Counted from the first letter of the stretch, positions 29,768-39,225 are shown. The stretch: DNA of 64,000 nt from Erythrobacter insulae (GCF_007004095.1 NZ_VHJK01000001.1:1678501-1742500), one strand, 5' to 3'. Numbers and translations: made by a program. Notes: generated by a model from the letters alone, not told the origin.

Positions 29768-30493
29768 ATGCGCATTGTCTTTAGCCGCAAGGGATTCGAT
29801 AGCAGCGCCGGAGGCGGGCCTTCGCCAATTGTGGATGGGAGGCCGTGTAGCTTGCCGATCCCTGCGGGCACGGCTTCGCGTACGACCTATGCGGATCTCG
29901 CTCTGGGTGAACATGCCGCGCATGCGAGCAGGGGCAAGGTTGGCGCCGACGATCTGTGTCATCACGATCCTATGTTCTGTGATGATGGCGCATGCGTATT
30001 TGGGCAGCACAGCGCAGCGCAAACCCACCTTGAAAGGCAAGGTGTGGGCGTGGGCGACGCGTTCGTATTTTTCGGGCTATTTGCCGACGAAATCACGGGA
30101 GAGCCGCATCACCGCATTTTCGGATATTTGCGGGTGGAAGAAACGATCGCGCTTGCCGAAGGCATTCCCGCCGATTTGATCAATCTGGGCCACCCGCACG
30201 CGCTGGCCCTGCACAGTTCCAATGATGTGATCTGGCGCGGCGAGGGGCGCACCGCGAACCGCGCAAGTGACGCCTTGCGCCTGACCGTGCCCGGCGGCCC
30301 GCCCAGCCTGTGGCAGCGGCCCGATTGGCTGAAACGCGGCGGGTTATCCTATCACGACCGCGCGGATCGCTGGGTACGCGGCGGCAAGCTGCAATCTGTT
30401 GCGCGAGGTCAGGAATTCGTGGCGGATGCAGGGCGGCGCAAGGGTCCGCGCCAATGGCTTGAACAGATCATAGCCGAGATCAATAGGTCTTGA
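29768..30493 (+). CDS. Nmad3-like protein (nucleotide modification associated domain 3)
   Basis: A 241-residue soluble protein with no signal or membrane segment. The opening MRIVFSRKGFDSSAGGGPSP and later GVGVGDAFVFFGLF, HRIFGYLRVEE and LRLTVPGGPPSLW resemble, from memory, the family named nucleotide modification associated domain 3, predicted from context elsewhere to act with modified-base systems. No DNA modification genes are nearby. It starts 15 nt after gcvPB and overlaps the convergent mmsB by 14 nt. Biochemical activity is unknown. Confidence 0.65.
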   Translation: MRIVFSRKGFDSSAGGGPSPIVDGRPCSLPIPAGTASRTTYADLALGEHAAHASRGKVGADDLCHHDPMFCDDGACVFGQHSAAQTHLERQGVGVGDAFVFFGLFADEITGEPHHRIFGYLRVEETIALAEGIPADLINLGHPHALALHSSNDVIWRGEGRTANRASDALRLTVPGGPPSLWQRPDWLKRGGLSYHDRADRWVRGGKLQSVARGQEFVADAGRRKGPRQWLEQIIAEINRS

Positions 30494-31349
30494 TGATTGC
30501 CGAGAAATCCTTGCCGCCATTGCCAGCGCCGTTGAAGTCTTCATAAAGCGCCGCTGCGCGCGAACCCATAGGCACGGCGCTGTCCGACTTTTCTGCGGCT
30601 TCCATGGCGAGGCGCAAATCTTTCAGCATTAAAGCTGTGGCAAATCCGCCTTCGTAATCATTGTCCGACGGGCTTTGCGGACCAACGCCGGGGACGGGGC
30701 AATAGCTTGTCATTGACCAGTTCTGACCGCTGGAAACGCTTGAAATATCGTAGAATGTTTGCGGATCAAGACCGAGCTTTTCCGCCATGGCAAAGGCTTC
30801 GCATGTACCCGCCATATGGATCGCGAGCAGCATGTTGTTGCAGATTTTCGCAGCCTGTCCGTTGCCCGCATCGCCTGCGTGGATCACCGCTTTGCCCATT
30901 GCCTCAAGAATGGGTTTTGCGCGATCAAAGGCACTGTCCGATCCGCCAACCATAAAGGTGAGCGTCCCTCCATTGGCTGCGGCGATCCCGCCCGAGACAG
31001 GCGCATCGACCATCTCGTATCCGTCCGCTTCGGCAGCGGATATAACTTCGCGCGCGGTGGCGACGTCAATCGTGGAGCAATCGAGGAACACTGCGCCTTT
31101 TGGAGCGGTCCCGATTACACTGTCGCTGTAGACGCCTTTGACAATCTCACCATTGGGCAACATCGAAACAACCGCTTCGACGTCCTCAACCGCTTCCTCG
31201 ACCGAAGAAAATATGGTGCAGCCAGCGTCTTTTGCTGCGTTCAGTGCGGTTTCGCTCAGGTCGAAAGCGCGAACTTTATGCCCCGCTTTCACAAGGTTCG
31301 CGGCCATTCCGCCGCCCATATTGCCGAGGCCGATGAAAGCGATCTTCAT
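30480..31349 (-). CDS. mmsB: 3-hydroxyisobutyrate dehydrogenase
   Basis: A 289-residue NAD-dependent enzyme oxidising 3-hydroxyisobutyrate to methylmalonate semialdehyde in valine breakdown. The Rossmann motif GLGNMGGGMAANL opens the protein, DAPVSGGIAAANGGTLTFMVGG is the substrate-binding signature and Lys in GNGQAAKICNN is the catalytic lysine. Last gene of the minus-strand valine run (acyl-CoA dehydrogenase, hydrolase, hydratase, mmsB). Confidence 0.95.
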   Translation of the reverse strand: MKIAFIGLGNMGGGMAANLVKAGHKVRAFDLSETALNAAKDAGCTIFSSVEEAVEDVEAVVSMLPNGEIVKGVYSDSVIGTAPKGAVFLDCSTIDVATAREVISAAEADGYEMVDAPVSGGIAAANGGTLTFMVGGSDSAFDRAKPILEAMGKAVIHAGDAGNGQAAKICNNMLLAIHMAGTCEAFAMAEKLGLDPQTFYDISSVSSGQNWSMTSYCPVPGVGPQSPSDNDYEGGFATALMLKDLRLAMEAAEKSDSAVPMGSRAAALYEDFNGAGNGGKDFSAIIKTY

Positions 31350-31385
31350 ATTATTCTCCGCTGGTGCAACTCGCGCCGGATAGGC

Positions 31386-32183
31386 CTATCGACCCTTCCA
31401 CTGACCTTCACGCTTCTCGATAAAGGCTGCCATGCCCTCGGCTTTGTCCTCGCTCGCCGTCAGGATCTGGAAGATCCGGCGTTCCATGATCAGGCCCTGA
31501 TCGAGCGAGCTTTCGAACGCGGAATTGACCATTTCCTTGTTCGCAATCGCAGCCATTGGCGGCATCGAAGCGATGGTGCCTGCGGTCTTGAGCGTATCGG
31601 CGAGCAGATCGGCCTGCGGCACAACGCGCGCCACCAGATTGGCGCGCTCGGCTTCTTCGGCGCTCATCATGCGGCCTGTCAGGCACATTTCCATGGCCTT
31701 GGATTTACCGATAGCGCGGGTGAGGCGCTGGCTGCCACCCATGCCGGGGGCCACGCCGAGCTTGATTTCGGGCTGGCCGAATTTCGCGTTGTCCGATGCG
31801 ATGATGAAGTCCGCCATCATCGCCAGCTCGCACCCGCCGCCCAGCGCAAAACCGTTGACGGCTGCGATCCACGGCTTGCGGGTCTTCTTCACAATCTCGC
31901 TGGTCCACGGAGAGAAAAAGTCGTCGAGATAGAAGTCAGCGGCGGCTTTCTCGGACATTTCCTTGATATCGGCTCCGGCGGCAAAGGCTTTCTCGCCCGA
32001 TCCGGTCAGCACGGCGCAAAGCTGGCTGTCATCGGCCTGATACTCAGCGAAAGCCGCGATCAATTCTGTCAGAACGACAGAGTTTAACGCATTCAGAGCC
32101 TTGGGCCGGTTCAGCGTTATCAGCGTGACACCCTTGGTTCCGGCGGCGTCTTTTTCGACCAGAATTGTTTCGTAATTGCTCAC
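31386..32183 (-). CDS. Enoyl-CoA hydratase
   Basis: A 265-residue crotonase-fold enzyme hydrating methacrylyl-CoA in the valine pathway (inferred from context). The oxyanion-hole segments are [13 protein letters not shown] and [14 protein letters not shown]; Glu residues of the hydratase centre fit [18 protein letters not shown] 32183 is chosen because it overlaps the upstream stop by 4 nt (GTGA), as other pairs here do; ATG 32195 would add four residues. Confidence 0.92.
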   Translation of the reverse strand: MSNYETILVEKDAAGTKGVTLITLNRPKALNALNSVVLTELIAAFAEYQADDSQLCAVLTGSGEKAFAAGADIKEMSEKAAADFYLDDFFSPWTSEIVKKTRKPWIAAVNGFALGGGCELAMMADFIIASDNAKFGQPEIKLGVAPGMGGSQRLTRAIGKSKAMEMCLTGRMMSAEEAERANLVARVVPQADLLADTLKTAGTIASMPPMAAIANKEMVNSAFESSLDQGLIMERRIFQILTASEDKAEGMAAFIEKREGQWKGR

Positions 32184-33235
32184 AGCGGTTTCCATTCTTC
32201 GTCTGCGGGAAGCGGTGCAAAGATGCTGTCGAGCAGCTCTTCGCTCACCTCTTGCGGCGTGGCGGGGTCCCATTTGGGATCGCCGGTTTTGTCGATAATC
32301 ACAGCGCGCACCCCTTCGGCAAAATCAGGGCGCACAAGCACACGGCTGCCGATACGGTATTCCATTGCCATATTGTCGGCAAAGGTCGGCAGATCGAGGC
32401 TGGTGGCAAGCTGACGCAGCGCAACCTTGCAGGTCTGCGGGCTTTTGGTGCCCAGCGTGTCCCGTTCTTTGACCGCCCATTGATCACCATCAGCAATGGC
32501 GGCTTCGAGGCTTGCGAGGATATCTTCGTACCGATCAGAGGCAAAATGCTTGGCAATCTTCAGCGCATTCGCTTCGATCCGTGCAGGGGGCGGTGTGCCC
32601 ACCGGCTCGGACAAAATGCCTGCAATGCGGCCGGGCCGCTCGATAATCCGCGCCTTGATATCTTCCAGCAGATTGCTCGGCACGTAATGCGTTGCAAGGC
32701 CGGTCCACAGCGTTTCGGCTCCATCAAGGCGTGCGCCCGTCAGCGCCAGAAATTGACCAAGCCGCCCGCCAATGCGCGAAAGATACCATCCTCCGCCAAC
32801 ATCGGGGAACAGGCCGATCCCGGTTTCCGGCATGGCAAAGCGGGTGTTTTCGGTCGCGACGCGGAATTTTGCAGGCTGCGAGATGCCGACCCCGCCGCCC
32901 ATCGTGATCCCGTCCATAAACGCCACCACAGGCTTGGCGTAAGTGAACAGCTGATGGTTCAGCTGATATTCGTCATGAAAGAATTTGCGCCCTGACACAC
33001 CGCCATCATTCAGCGCGGAATCGCGCAGAAAAGCGATATCGCCGCCTGCGCAGAAACCGCGGCCTTCGTGGTGATCGATGATGACCGCTTCGATGGAATC
33101 GTCATCCGCCCATACGGTGAGCGCATCTGACATAGCGTGGCACATATCCAGCGTCAGGGCATGCAGCGCCTTGGGCCGGTTGAGCGATATGTGTCCGACC
33201 CGGCCATTTTTCCGGGTGATTACGTCCTGGGTCAT
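32180..33235 (-). CDS. 3-hydroxyisobutyryl-CoA hydrolase
   Basis: A 351-residue crotonase-superfamily hydrolase that frees 3-hydroxyisobutyrate from CoA. The segments [32 protein letters not shown] and [23 protein letters not shown] are characteristic of this subgroup rather than of hydratases. It sits between the acyl-CoA dehydrogenase and hydratase genes, matching pathway order. Confidence 0.94.
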   Translation of the reverse strand: MTQDVITRKNGRVGHISLNRPKALHALTLDMCHAMSDALTVWADDDSIEAVIIDHHEGRGFCAGGDIAFLRDSALNDGGVSGRKFFHDEYQLNHQLFTYAKPVVAFMDGITMGGGVGISQPAKFRVATENTRFAMPETGIGLFPDVGGGWYLSRIGGRLGQFLALTGARLDGAETLWTGLATHYVPSNLLEDIKARIIERPGRIAGILSEPVGTPPPARIEANALKIAKHFASDRYEDILASLEAAIADGDQWAVKERDTLGTKSPQTCKVALRQLATSLDLPTFADNMAMEYRIGSRVLVRPDFAEGVRAVIIDKTGDPKWDPATPQEVSEELLDSIFAPLPADEEWKPL

Positions 33236-33262
33236 AAAACCCCTTTCTCTCGTCTGCGCCGG

Positions 33263-34408
33263 TTACTGGCGCAGCAAATCCCGGCCTACGATCATGCGCA
33301 TTACCTGATTGGTGCCTTCGAGGATCGAATGCACGCGCAGATCGCGCCAGAACCGTTCAATCGGGTAATCTTTAAGATAACCGTAGCCGCCAAACAATTG
33401 CAGCGCATCGTTCACAACCTTGCTGCCATTGTCGGTGGCGAGCCGTTTCGCCATCGCGGAAAAACGCGATTTGTCCGGCGCATTGTCGGTCACTTTTGCC
33501 GCAGCGAGATACAGCAGCGCACGGGCGCTTTCGAGGTCGGTTGCCATATCGGCCAGCATAAACTGGGTGTTCTGAAAATCGGCAATCGGGGTATCGAATT
33601 GCTTGCGGTCTTTGGTGTAGGCCACAGCTTCGTCAAGGCACCGCTGCGCTCCGCCCAGCGAACAGGCGCCGATATTCAAACGCCCGCCATCAAGACCCAT
33701 CATGGCAAACCGGAAACCTTCGCCTTCATCGCCGACGCGGTTGGAGACCGGCACGCGCGCATCTTCGAATATGACCTGAGCGGTGGGCGAGGCATTCCAT
33801 CCCAGCTTCTTCTCCGGCGCGCCAAAGCTGACACCCGGCGTATCCTTGTCGATCACAAGGCAGCTGATGCCTTTGGTCTTGTGCTCGCCGGTGCGGACCA
33901 TGCAGACATAGACATCATTGACACCGCCGCCCGAAATGAACTGTTTCGTCCCGTTGAGGACATAGTGATCGCCATCAAGTTTCGCATTGGCTTTCAGCGC
34001 GGCGGCATCTGATCCGCTGCCCGGTTCGGTGAGACAGTAGCTGGCGATTTTATCCATCGAGATAAGATCAGGGAGGTAGCGATCTTTCAGCTCCTGCCCG
34101 CCAAATTCGTCTATCATCCAGGCGGCCATATTGTGGATCGAGATAAAGGCGCTGGTGGTCGGGCAGCCATAGGCCATCGCCTCCATAATCAGCGCGGCTT
34201 CCAAACGGCCAAGTCCGATCCCGCCCGATTCCTCGGATACATAGATCGCGCCAAAGCCGAGTTCGGCCGTTTGTTTGATCACGTCTTTGGGGAAGATATG
34301 TTTCTCATCCCATTCACTGGCATGCGGGGTGATGTTATCGGCGGTGAACCGCTGGGCCATTTCCTGAATGGCGAGCTGGTCTTCGGTAAGAGAAAATTGT
34401 CCTTGCAT
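33263..34408 (-). CDS. Acyl-CoA dehydrogenase, probable isobutyryl-CoA dehydrogenase
   Basis: A 381-residue FAD enzyme. The segments SYCLTEPGSGSDAAALK and FGGYGYLKDYPIERFWRDLRV are family signatures, and the catalytic Glu is expected in the LEGTNQV region. ATG 34408 (MQGQFSLTEDQL) is preferred over 34468, whose extra 20 residues lie in a probable promoter. First gene of the four-gene valine run, so isobutyryl-CoA is the likely substrate. Confidence 0.92.
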   Translation of the reverse strand: MQGQFSLTEDQLAIQEMAQRFTADNITPHASEWDEKHIFPKDVIKQTAELGFGAIYVSEESGGIGLGRLEAALIMEAMAYGCPTTSAFISIHNMAAWMIDEFGGQELKDRYLPDLISMDKIASYCLTEPGSGSDAAALKANAKLDGDHYVLNGTKQFISGGGVNDVYVCMVRTGEHKTKGISCLVIDKDTPGVSFGAPEKKLGWNASPTAQVIFEDARVPVSNRVGDEGEGFRFAMMGLDGGRLNIGACSLGGAQRCLDEAVAYTKDRKQFDTPIADFQNTQFMLADMATDLESARALLYLAAAKVTDNAPDKSRFSAMAKRLATDNGSKVVNDALQLFGGYGYLKDYPIERFWRDLRVHSILEGTNQVMRMIVGRDLLRQ

Positions 34409-34472
34409 GATGGGGCATGTACCCCGCTTCGCTCTGCTAGAAAAGGGGCAGGGATACGCGTTTTGCATGGCG

Positions 34473-34488
34473 CACTTTGCACAAAGTG
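34473..34488. promoter_or_regulatory. Candidate operator in divergent promoter region
   Basis: CACTTTG-CA-CAAAGTG, perfect 7-bp arms, lies between the divergent acyl-CoA dehydrogenase gene and the 34546 gene. It could be the operator of a valine-catabolism regulator not in this window. Confidence 0.4.
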
Positions 34489-34545
34489 TGCGGAGTTTTT
34501 TCGTAACGATGTAACCAATTTGCGGTTCTGCGCGTATCTATTGTT

Positions 34546-34953
34546 ATGGACCACGCACGCACTCGACTTTTGATCGTCTACAACGCTGATAGCGGCGTTA
34601 TGAATGCCCTGCTTCACGCCCTGCATAAACAGTTCGCGCCGGCGACTTACCCCTGTTCGCTGTGCGCGCTGACTTATGGCTCGGTTTCGATGCGCCGCGA
34701 ATGGCGTGCGTTTCTAAATGAGCTGCCGCTTGAAGTGGTTTTCCATCACCGTGATGACTTTGCAGCCGCCTATCCGGGGCACGGATATGATCTGCCTGCC
34801 ATACTGCTTGCTGACAAGGATAGCGCGCCGCGTATTCTTGTCCCGGCAGCGGAGCTTAATCCTATGGCCGAGCTAAGCGATTTGATCGTTCGCGTCGAAA
34901 GCCAGCTCGAAATCGAGCGAACCTTGAAACCGCGCGTAAGGGCTCGCGCTTAG
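34546..34953 (+). CDS. Conserved hypothetical protein with CxxC motif
   Basis: A 135-residue soluble protein of unknown function. It opens with a beta strand and turn (LLIVYNADSGVMNALLHAL), has a CSLC motif at residues 38-41 within TYPCSLCALTYG, and HHRDDF near the middle. The Cys pair could bind metal or be redox-active; that is a guess. It is convergent with the RidA gene (4-nt overlap) and divergent from the valine operon. Confidence 0.7.
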   Translation: MDHARTRLLIVYNADSGVMNALLHALHKQFAPATYPCSLCALTYGSVSMRREWRAFLNELPLEVVFHHRDDFAAAYPGHGYDLPAILLADKDSAPRILVPAAELNPMAELSDLIVRVESQLEIERTLKPRVRARA

Positions 34954-35342
34954 CCAGAACCAATCACTGCCTCGGCTTCGATTTCGATTTTCCATTCTGT
35001 GCGGCAGAGCCACGCAACTCCGGCCATAGTCGCAGCGGGCTTGGCGGCGCCAAAATACCGGGCATGTACGGCCCCGACGGCGGCCTGATCGTCAAAATCT
35101 GTCAATAACATCCGTGTGCGTACGACGTCTGCGGCATTGCCTCCCAGTTCCTCTATCGCGGCGATAATCAACTCGCAGCACCGTGCCGCCTGCGCCGCGG
35201 CATCACCTTTGGTTGTGCTGCCATCCGGTTCGATCGGTCCGGTTCCCGCCACAACTATCCGGTTTCCCTCTCGCACAGCGCGGCAAAAACCGAATTGCGC
35301 TTCAAACGGTGAACCGGATGATGTGCGGGCGCGTATCGTCAT
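34950..35342 (-). CDS. RidA-family enamine/imine deaminase
   Basis: A 130-residue RidA/YjgF/UK114-fold protein. RidA proteins remove reactive enamines made by PLP enzymes. The C-terminal RTEWKIEIEAEAVIG and the segment NRIVVAGTGPIEPDG fit the family. The ATG overlaps the stop of the upstream lipoprotein gene (ATGA), placing it in the mmsA transcript. Confidence 0.85.
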   Translation of the reverse strand: MTIRARTSSGSPFEAQFGFCRAVREGNRIVVAGTGPIEPDGSTTKGDAAAQAARCCELIIAAIEELGGNAADVVRTRMLLTDFDDQAAVGAVHARYFGAAKPAATMAGVAWLCRTEWKIEIEAEAVIGSG

Positions 35343-35848
35343 TCAGGGCAACGCTTGCTGGGATATTCGTCCGGCGCCATAGGCCCATCACCTTCCGACG
35401 TGTGAATGCGCAGATCCTCGCCTTCGCCCATCAGCGCAAAGCGGGTTGATTGTTCCCATGTCTCGCCTTCGCCTTCCATGGCTAGAGTCACAATCACGGC
35501 ATCTTTGTCAGCGGTTACGCCGGTGACTAGGCCGATCGATTCGTAGAACAGGATTTCGCTTGCGGAGATTTCCATCCGCAGATCGCTCTCCGGCGCGCAG
35601 GTTCCGCCTTCATAATCCCATACACCCTGAAACCGTGCGGGGATGGTATTTGCGGCGGCTGCTGTTTCGCTGGCTGTGTCCGATACCGCGGGATCAGCCT
35701 GTGTCACAGGCACGCTGTCCGGTGCAGCGGCTGGCGCAGAATCCAGCGCTTCGGGCGAAGGCGCATCCTGCTCTGCTTCCGCGCCGCACGCTGCCAGCGC
35801 GAGTGCCAGCGCGGGTGTCACAAGGCTAAGACAGATAATCCGCATCAT
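35339..35848 (-). CDS. Hypothetical lipoprotein
   Basis: A 169-residue lipoprotein with a hydrophobic signal and lipobox LAAC (Cys21), then a long Ala/Pro/Asp/Glu-rich linker and a compact C-terminal domain beginning IPARFQGVWDYEGGTC. Two Cys at either end of that domain (EGGTC and SKRCPE) could form a disulfide. It starts directly after the mmsA stop and overlaps ridA. No function recognised. Confidence 0.75.
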   Translation of the reverse strand: MMRIICLSLVTPALALALAACGAEAEQDAPSPEALDSAPAAAPDSVPVTQADPAVSDTASETAAAANTIPARFQGVWDYEGGTCAPESDLRMEISASEILFYESIGLVTGVTADKDAVIVTLAMEGEGETWEQSTRFALMGEGEDLRIHTSEGDGPMAPDEYPSKRCPE

Positions 35849-37342
35849 TTACCCCATAGTCGGAATGATAAAGGCATTGGACCCATCGCCGCCGCCATCG
35901 GGCCAACGCTGTGTGATCTTCTTGTTCTTGGTCCAGAACGCCAGGCCTTCTGTGCCGTATTGATCAATATCGCCAAAGCCGCTGCGTTTCCATCCGCCAA
36001 AGCTGTGATAGCTGACCGGAACGGGGATCGGCACATTCACGCCGACCATCCCGACATTGACGCGGCTGGCAAATTCGCGGGCTGCATGACCATTGCGGGT
36101 GAAAATCGCGACGCCGTTTCCATACTGGTGCTCGCTCGGCAGGCGCACGGCTTCTTCGAAATCATGGGCGCGCACGATCTGGAGCACGGGGCCAAAAATC
36201 TCTTCCTGATAGCTTTTCATTTGCGGCGTTACCCGGTCGATCAGGGTCGGGCCGACAAAGAAACCGTCCTCGTGCCCCTGAAGCGAAAAGCCCCGTCCAT
36301 CGATGACGATTTCACTGCCTTCTTCTTCGGCTGTGGTGATCCATTGCTCAACGCGTGCTTTATGCTCCGGTGTGACCACCGGCCCATAATGCGCATCGGG
36401 ATCGTTCGAAACGCCGATCCGCAAGGCGTTGATCGCGGGGATAAGCTTTTCGCGCAGGCGGTTTGCCGTGTCCTCACCAACGGGCACCACCACCGGCAGC
36501 GCCATACAACGTTCGCCTGCCGAACCGAAAGCTGCCCCGGTCAGATCATTCACCACCTGATCAAGGTCCGCATCGGGCATCACGACACCGTGGTTCTTCG
36601 CTCCGCCAAAGGCCTGAACGCGTTTCGCATTCGCCGTCCCGCGGGAATAGATATACTGCGCAATGTCCGAAGATCCGACAAAGCTGATCGCTGCAATATC
36701 GGGATGGTCAATGATTGCATCGACCATTTCCTTGTCCCCGTGGACGACTTGCAAAAGCCCTTCGGGAGCACCCGCCTCGACAAACAATTCGGCCAGGCGG
36801 ACCGGAACGCTCGGATCGCGCTCAGATGGCTTCAGGATAAACGCATTACCGGCCGCGCAGGCCATGCCGAACATCCACATCGGGATCATCGCGGGAAAGT
36901 TGAACGGCGTGATACCAGCACCAATGCCAAGCGGCTGGCGGGTCGAATAGACATCGATGCCCGGACCAGCGCCCTGAGTATATTCGCCTTTCAGGATCTG
37001 CGGAATACCGCAGGCATATTCGATCACTTCAAGCCCGCGTTGAACATCGCCTTTCGCGTCATCGATCACTTTGCCATGCTCGGAAGACAACAATTCTGCG
37101 AGGCTTTGCATGTTCTGTTCGATCAATTCCTTGAACTTGAACATGACGCGTGCACGTTTTTGCGGGTTGGTGGCGGCCCATTCGGGTTGGACCTGCTTTG
37201 CAGTCGCCACAGCCTTGTCGAGCAAAGCGGCATCGCCCAACGCAACCTCGGCCTGAACTTCGCCGGTCGATGGGTTCCAGATAGAGTGCTTGCGCCCCGG
37301 AGCCGGACTGTCGCCGACAATAAAGTGATCGACCTGCCGCAT
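35849..37342 (-). CDS. mmsA: CoA-acylating methylmalonate-semialdehyde dehydrogenase
   Basis: A 497-residue aldehyde dehydrogenase converting methylmalonate semialdehyde to propionyl-CoA, the last step of valine degradation here. Family segments are ITPFNFPAMIPMWMFG, FVGSSDIAQYIYSRGTAN and FGSAGERCMALPV with the catalytic Cys. VNVPIPVPVSYHSFGGWK near the C-terminus is typical of MmsA. It leads a short transcript with the lipoprotein and ridA genes. Propionyl-CoA produced could feed the carboxylase at 57728-61284. Confidence 0.95.
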   Translation of the reverse strand: MRQVDHFIVGDSPAPGRKHSIWNPSTGEVQAEVALGDAALLDKAVATAKQVQPEWAATNPQKRARVMFKFKELIEQNMQSLAELLSSEHGKVIDDAKGDVQRGLEVIEYACGIPQILKGEYTQGAGPGIDVYSTRQPLGIGAGITPFNFPAMIPMWMFGMACAAGNAFILKPSERDPSVPVRLAELFVEAGAPEGLLQVVHGDKEMVDAIIDHPDIAAISFVGSSDIAQYIYSRGTANAKRVQAFGGAKNHGVVMPDADLDQVVNDLTGAAFGSAGERCMALPVVVPVGEDTANRLREKLIPAINALRIGVSNDPDAHYGPVVTPEHKARVEQWITTAEEEGSEIVIDGRGFSLQGHEDGFFVGPTLIDRVTPQMKSYQEEIFGPVLQIVRAHDFEEAVRLPSEHQYGNGVAIFTRNGHAAREFASRVNVGMVGVNVPIPVPVSYHSFGGWKRSGFGDIDQYGTEGLAFWTKNKKITQRWPDGGGDGSNAFIIPTMG

Positions 37343-37515
37343 TTTTATTCCTCTCGATTATTCGATTCTGTCTGTGCAGCGCCCTAGCGGTTTACCGCGA
37401 GAAATCCAATCTCGGCAGAGACTATAGAGCAAAAGGGCCCCTTGCGCCTATCGAATTGACCACGGCAGCGCATTGCGGCAAAGCGCGCCGCATCAGACAC
37501 CATGGTCCTTGAAAT

Positions 37516-37589
37516 GCGGGTGTAGCTCAATGGTAGAGCAGCAGCTTCCCAAGCTGACGACGAGGGTTCGATTCCCTTCACCCGCTCCA
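37516..37589 (+). tRNA. tRNA-Gly (CCC)
   Basis: 74 nt fold as a cloverleaf: acceptor GCGGGTG/CACCCGC, D arm GCTC/GAGC, anticodon loop TTCCCAA giving anticodon CCC, T arm with GTTCGATTC, discriminator T and encoded CCA (37587-37589). Its 3' end is the left attachment site of the island that follows. Confidence 0.96.
37572..37589 (+). repeat. attL (3' end of tRNA-Gly)
   Basis: TTCCCTTCACCCGCTCCA restores the tRNA 3' end. The right copy at 47187-47205 differs only by one extra C. Confidence 0.75.
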
Positions 37590-37702
37590 TCGCCGCCTTC
37601 CCCAAACATCCCGGAAACGCTATAAAACCTTTGGAAACCATAGGGTTTCTGGCGGTCTGGTGTCCTGCATTTGCTCGGCTAGTCCCGCCAAATCTCCCGA
37701 AA

Positions 37703-37767
37703 TTGGGGGCCTTTTTGGGGGCCTCACAGGTTTTCACCAATTCGAGAGGCCCCCAACCTGGGGGCCT
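37703..37767. repeat. TGGGGGCCT repeat cluster, possible integrase arm sites
   Basis: TTGGGGGCCT occurs at 37703-37712 and 37715-37724, TGGGGGCCT at 37759-37767, and an inverted copy at 37747-37755. The same word occurs near the right end (47108-47128). Repeated short words just inside both ends suit arm-type binding sites of a tyrosine recombinase. Confidence 0.55.
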
Positions 37768-37770
37768 TTT
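37747..37770 (+). terminator. Hairpin with T tract before the integrase gene
   Basis: AGGCCCCC and GGGGGCCT form an 8-bp stem with loop AACCT, running into TTTT. It would stop readthrough from the tRNA promoter into int, though it also contains two of the repeated TGGGGGCCT words. Confidence 0.6.
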
Positions 37771-37790
37771 CTGGGTAAAGGTCTGAAATC

Positions 37791-39020
37791 ATGGCGCTAA
37801 CTGACGTTGGAATTCGCAAGGCTAAGGCGGGTCCGAAAGCCTACAAAATGAGCGACTCGTTGGGGCTCTTCCTTTTGGTGGAGCGAACCGGCGGAAAACT
37901 GTGGCGAATGAAGTATCGCATCGATGGCCGGGAGAAGAAGCTGGCGATCGGACGCTACCCGGAAATTGGGTTGGCAGAGGCCCGCAGAAGGCGCGACGCG
38001 GCGCGAGAGCAGCTGGCGCAGGGCAAGGATCCTTCACGCGAAAAACAGCGTGAGAAGGCGCGTGCGAAGCTTGGTGCGGAAAATACCTTTGCTTCGCTGG
38101 CCGCCGAGTTCTGCGAAAAGCGGAAACATGATGGCTCACGGGCCTGGGCACCCGCAACGGCGAAGCGCTGCGAATACCTCCTGTCAGTCCTCAACAGCTC
38201 GATAGGCCATCTACCCATCGCCGATATTGAGCCTGCTGACATTCTGACAGCCGTCCGCCGGATCGAAAGTAAGGGCAAGCTGGAAAGCGCAAAGCGAACC
38301 TTGCAATTGGCAGGCTCGGTCTTCCGCTATGCAGTCGCGACAGCGCGCCTCAAATCCGATCCGACACGTGATTTGAGGGGCGCGCTGATGAACCCCACCG
38401 TGACGCATTACGGTGCGGTTCTCAATCCTGTCGGGGCTGGGGAGTTGCTACGGGCGATCGATGGCTACGAAGGCCAACCTATCACCAAACTGGCAATGCA
38501 GCTTGCTCCGCATGTGTTCGTAAGGCCGGGTGAGCTCCGCCACGCCGAGTGGAGTGAAATCGACTTCGATGGTGCTTTGTGGACGATCCCGGCGAACAAG
38601 ACGAAGATGCGCAAGGATCACCTCGTCCCACTCTCACGCCAAGCTATTGCGATTTTGGAAGAGGCCTACCGATTGACGGGGCCCGACGGCTATGTCTTCC
38701 CGTCAGCCCGAACCCGCAGGCGTCCCATGAGCGATAACACGATCAACGCTGGACTGCGCCGCCTAGGCTACACCACGGACGAGATGACCGCCCACGGCTT
38801 TCGCGCAATGGCCTCAACGCTGCTGAACGAGAGCGGAAAGTGGAACCCAGACGCAATCGAACGCGCGCTGGCGCACGGAGACAGCGACAAGGTCCGTGCA
38901 GCCTACCATCGTGGTGCCCACTGGAAAGAGCGAGTGAAGATGATGAAATGGTGGAGTGACTACCTGGATCAGCTTCGCGAAGGCGCGGAAGTGATGCCGA
39001 TCAAGGCAGCGAAACGCTGA
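37791..39020 (+). CDS. int: P4-type tyrosine recombinase (island integrase)
   Basis: A 409-residue integrase. Residues 1-95 form the DUF4102-type arm-binding domain (ALTDVGIRKAKAGPKAYKMSD ... LAIGRYPEIGLAEARRRRD), followed by a core-binding domain (about 100-200) and the catalytic domain with Arg in VRPGELRHAEW, HGFR and the Tyr in KVRAAYHRGAHW. It lies 201 nt downstream of tRNA-Gly, the usual target arrangement, and appears intact, so excision may still be possible. Confidence 0.95.
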   Translation: MALTDVGIRKAKAGPKAYKMSDSLGLFLLVERTGGKLWRMKYRIDGREKKLAIGRYPEIGLAEARRRRDAAREQLAQGKDPSREKQREKARAKLGAENTFASLAAEFCEKRKHDGSRAWAPATAKRCEYLLSVLNSSIGHLPIADIEPADILTAVRRIESKGKLESAKRTLQLAGSVFRYAVATARLKSDPTRDLRGALMNPTVTHYGAVLNPVGAGELLRAIDGYEGQPITKLAMQLAPHVFVRPGELRHAEWSEIDFDGALWTIPANKTKMRKDHLVPLSRQAIAILEEAYRLTGPDGYVFPSARTRRRPMSDNTINAGLRRLGYTTDEMTAHGFRAMASTLLNESGKWNPDAIERALAHGDSDKVRAAYHRGAHWKERVKMMKWWSDYLDQLREGAEVMPIKAAKR

Positions 39021-39102
39021 CGGATTGTGCCAAAAATCGCAACTCTTCTACGATCCCTGAAAACTCGGAGAAAAATCTCGTGATTACGGCTGCTTATCGC
39101 AA

Positions 39103-39225
39103 TGTGAGTTGTCTACGGCTCAGCGGAAACCCGCTCAACTCGTAGGCGGGTCGATTCCGCCCAAAGCCATATTGTAATGAAAAAACATAGCCTTACGTCC
39201 CGAATGCGCGGGGTAGGGTGTGCTC
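39103..39225 (+). repeat. 123-bp inverted repeat, left copy
   Basis: Begins TGTGAGTTGTCT and matches the reverse complement of 46760-46882 without gaps: 56 of 63 in the outer part (39103-39165) and 44 of 60 in the inner part. The outer part folds into a bulged stem (GCGGAA-ACCCGC with GCGGGT-CGA-TTCCGC). It frames the signalling cargo of the island. Confidence 0.8.

Noticed and set aside
37384..37740. Minus-strand 118-codon frame across tRNA-Gly containing RVKGIEPSSSAWEAAALPLSYTR
   Set aside because: This peptide is the antisense translation of the tRNA gene itself, a well-known false protein.
39103..39165. GGCGG-GTCGATT-CCGCC as a tRNA T arm
   Set aside because: No acceptor, D or anticodon arm can be formed around it, and the stem belongs to a longer bulged hairpin.
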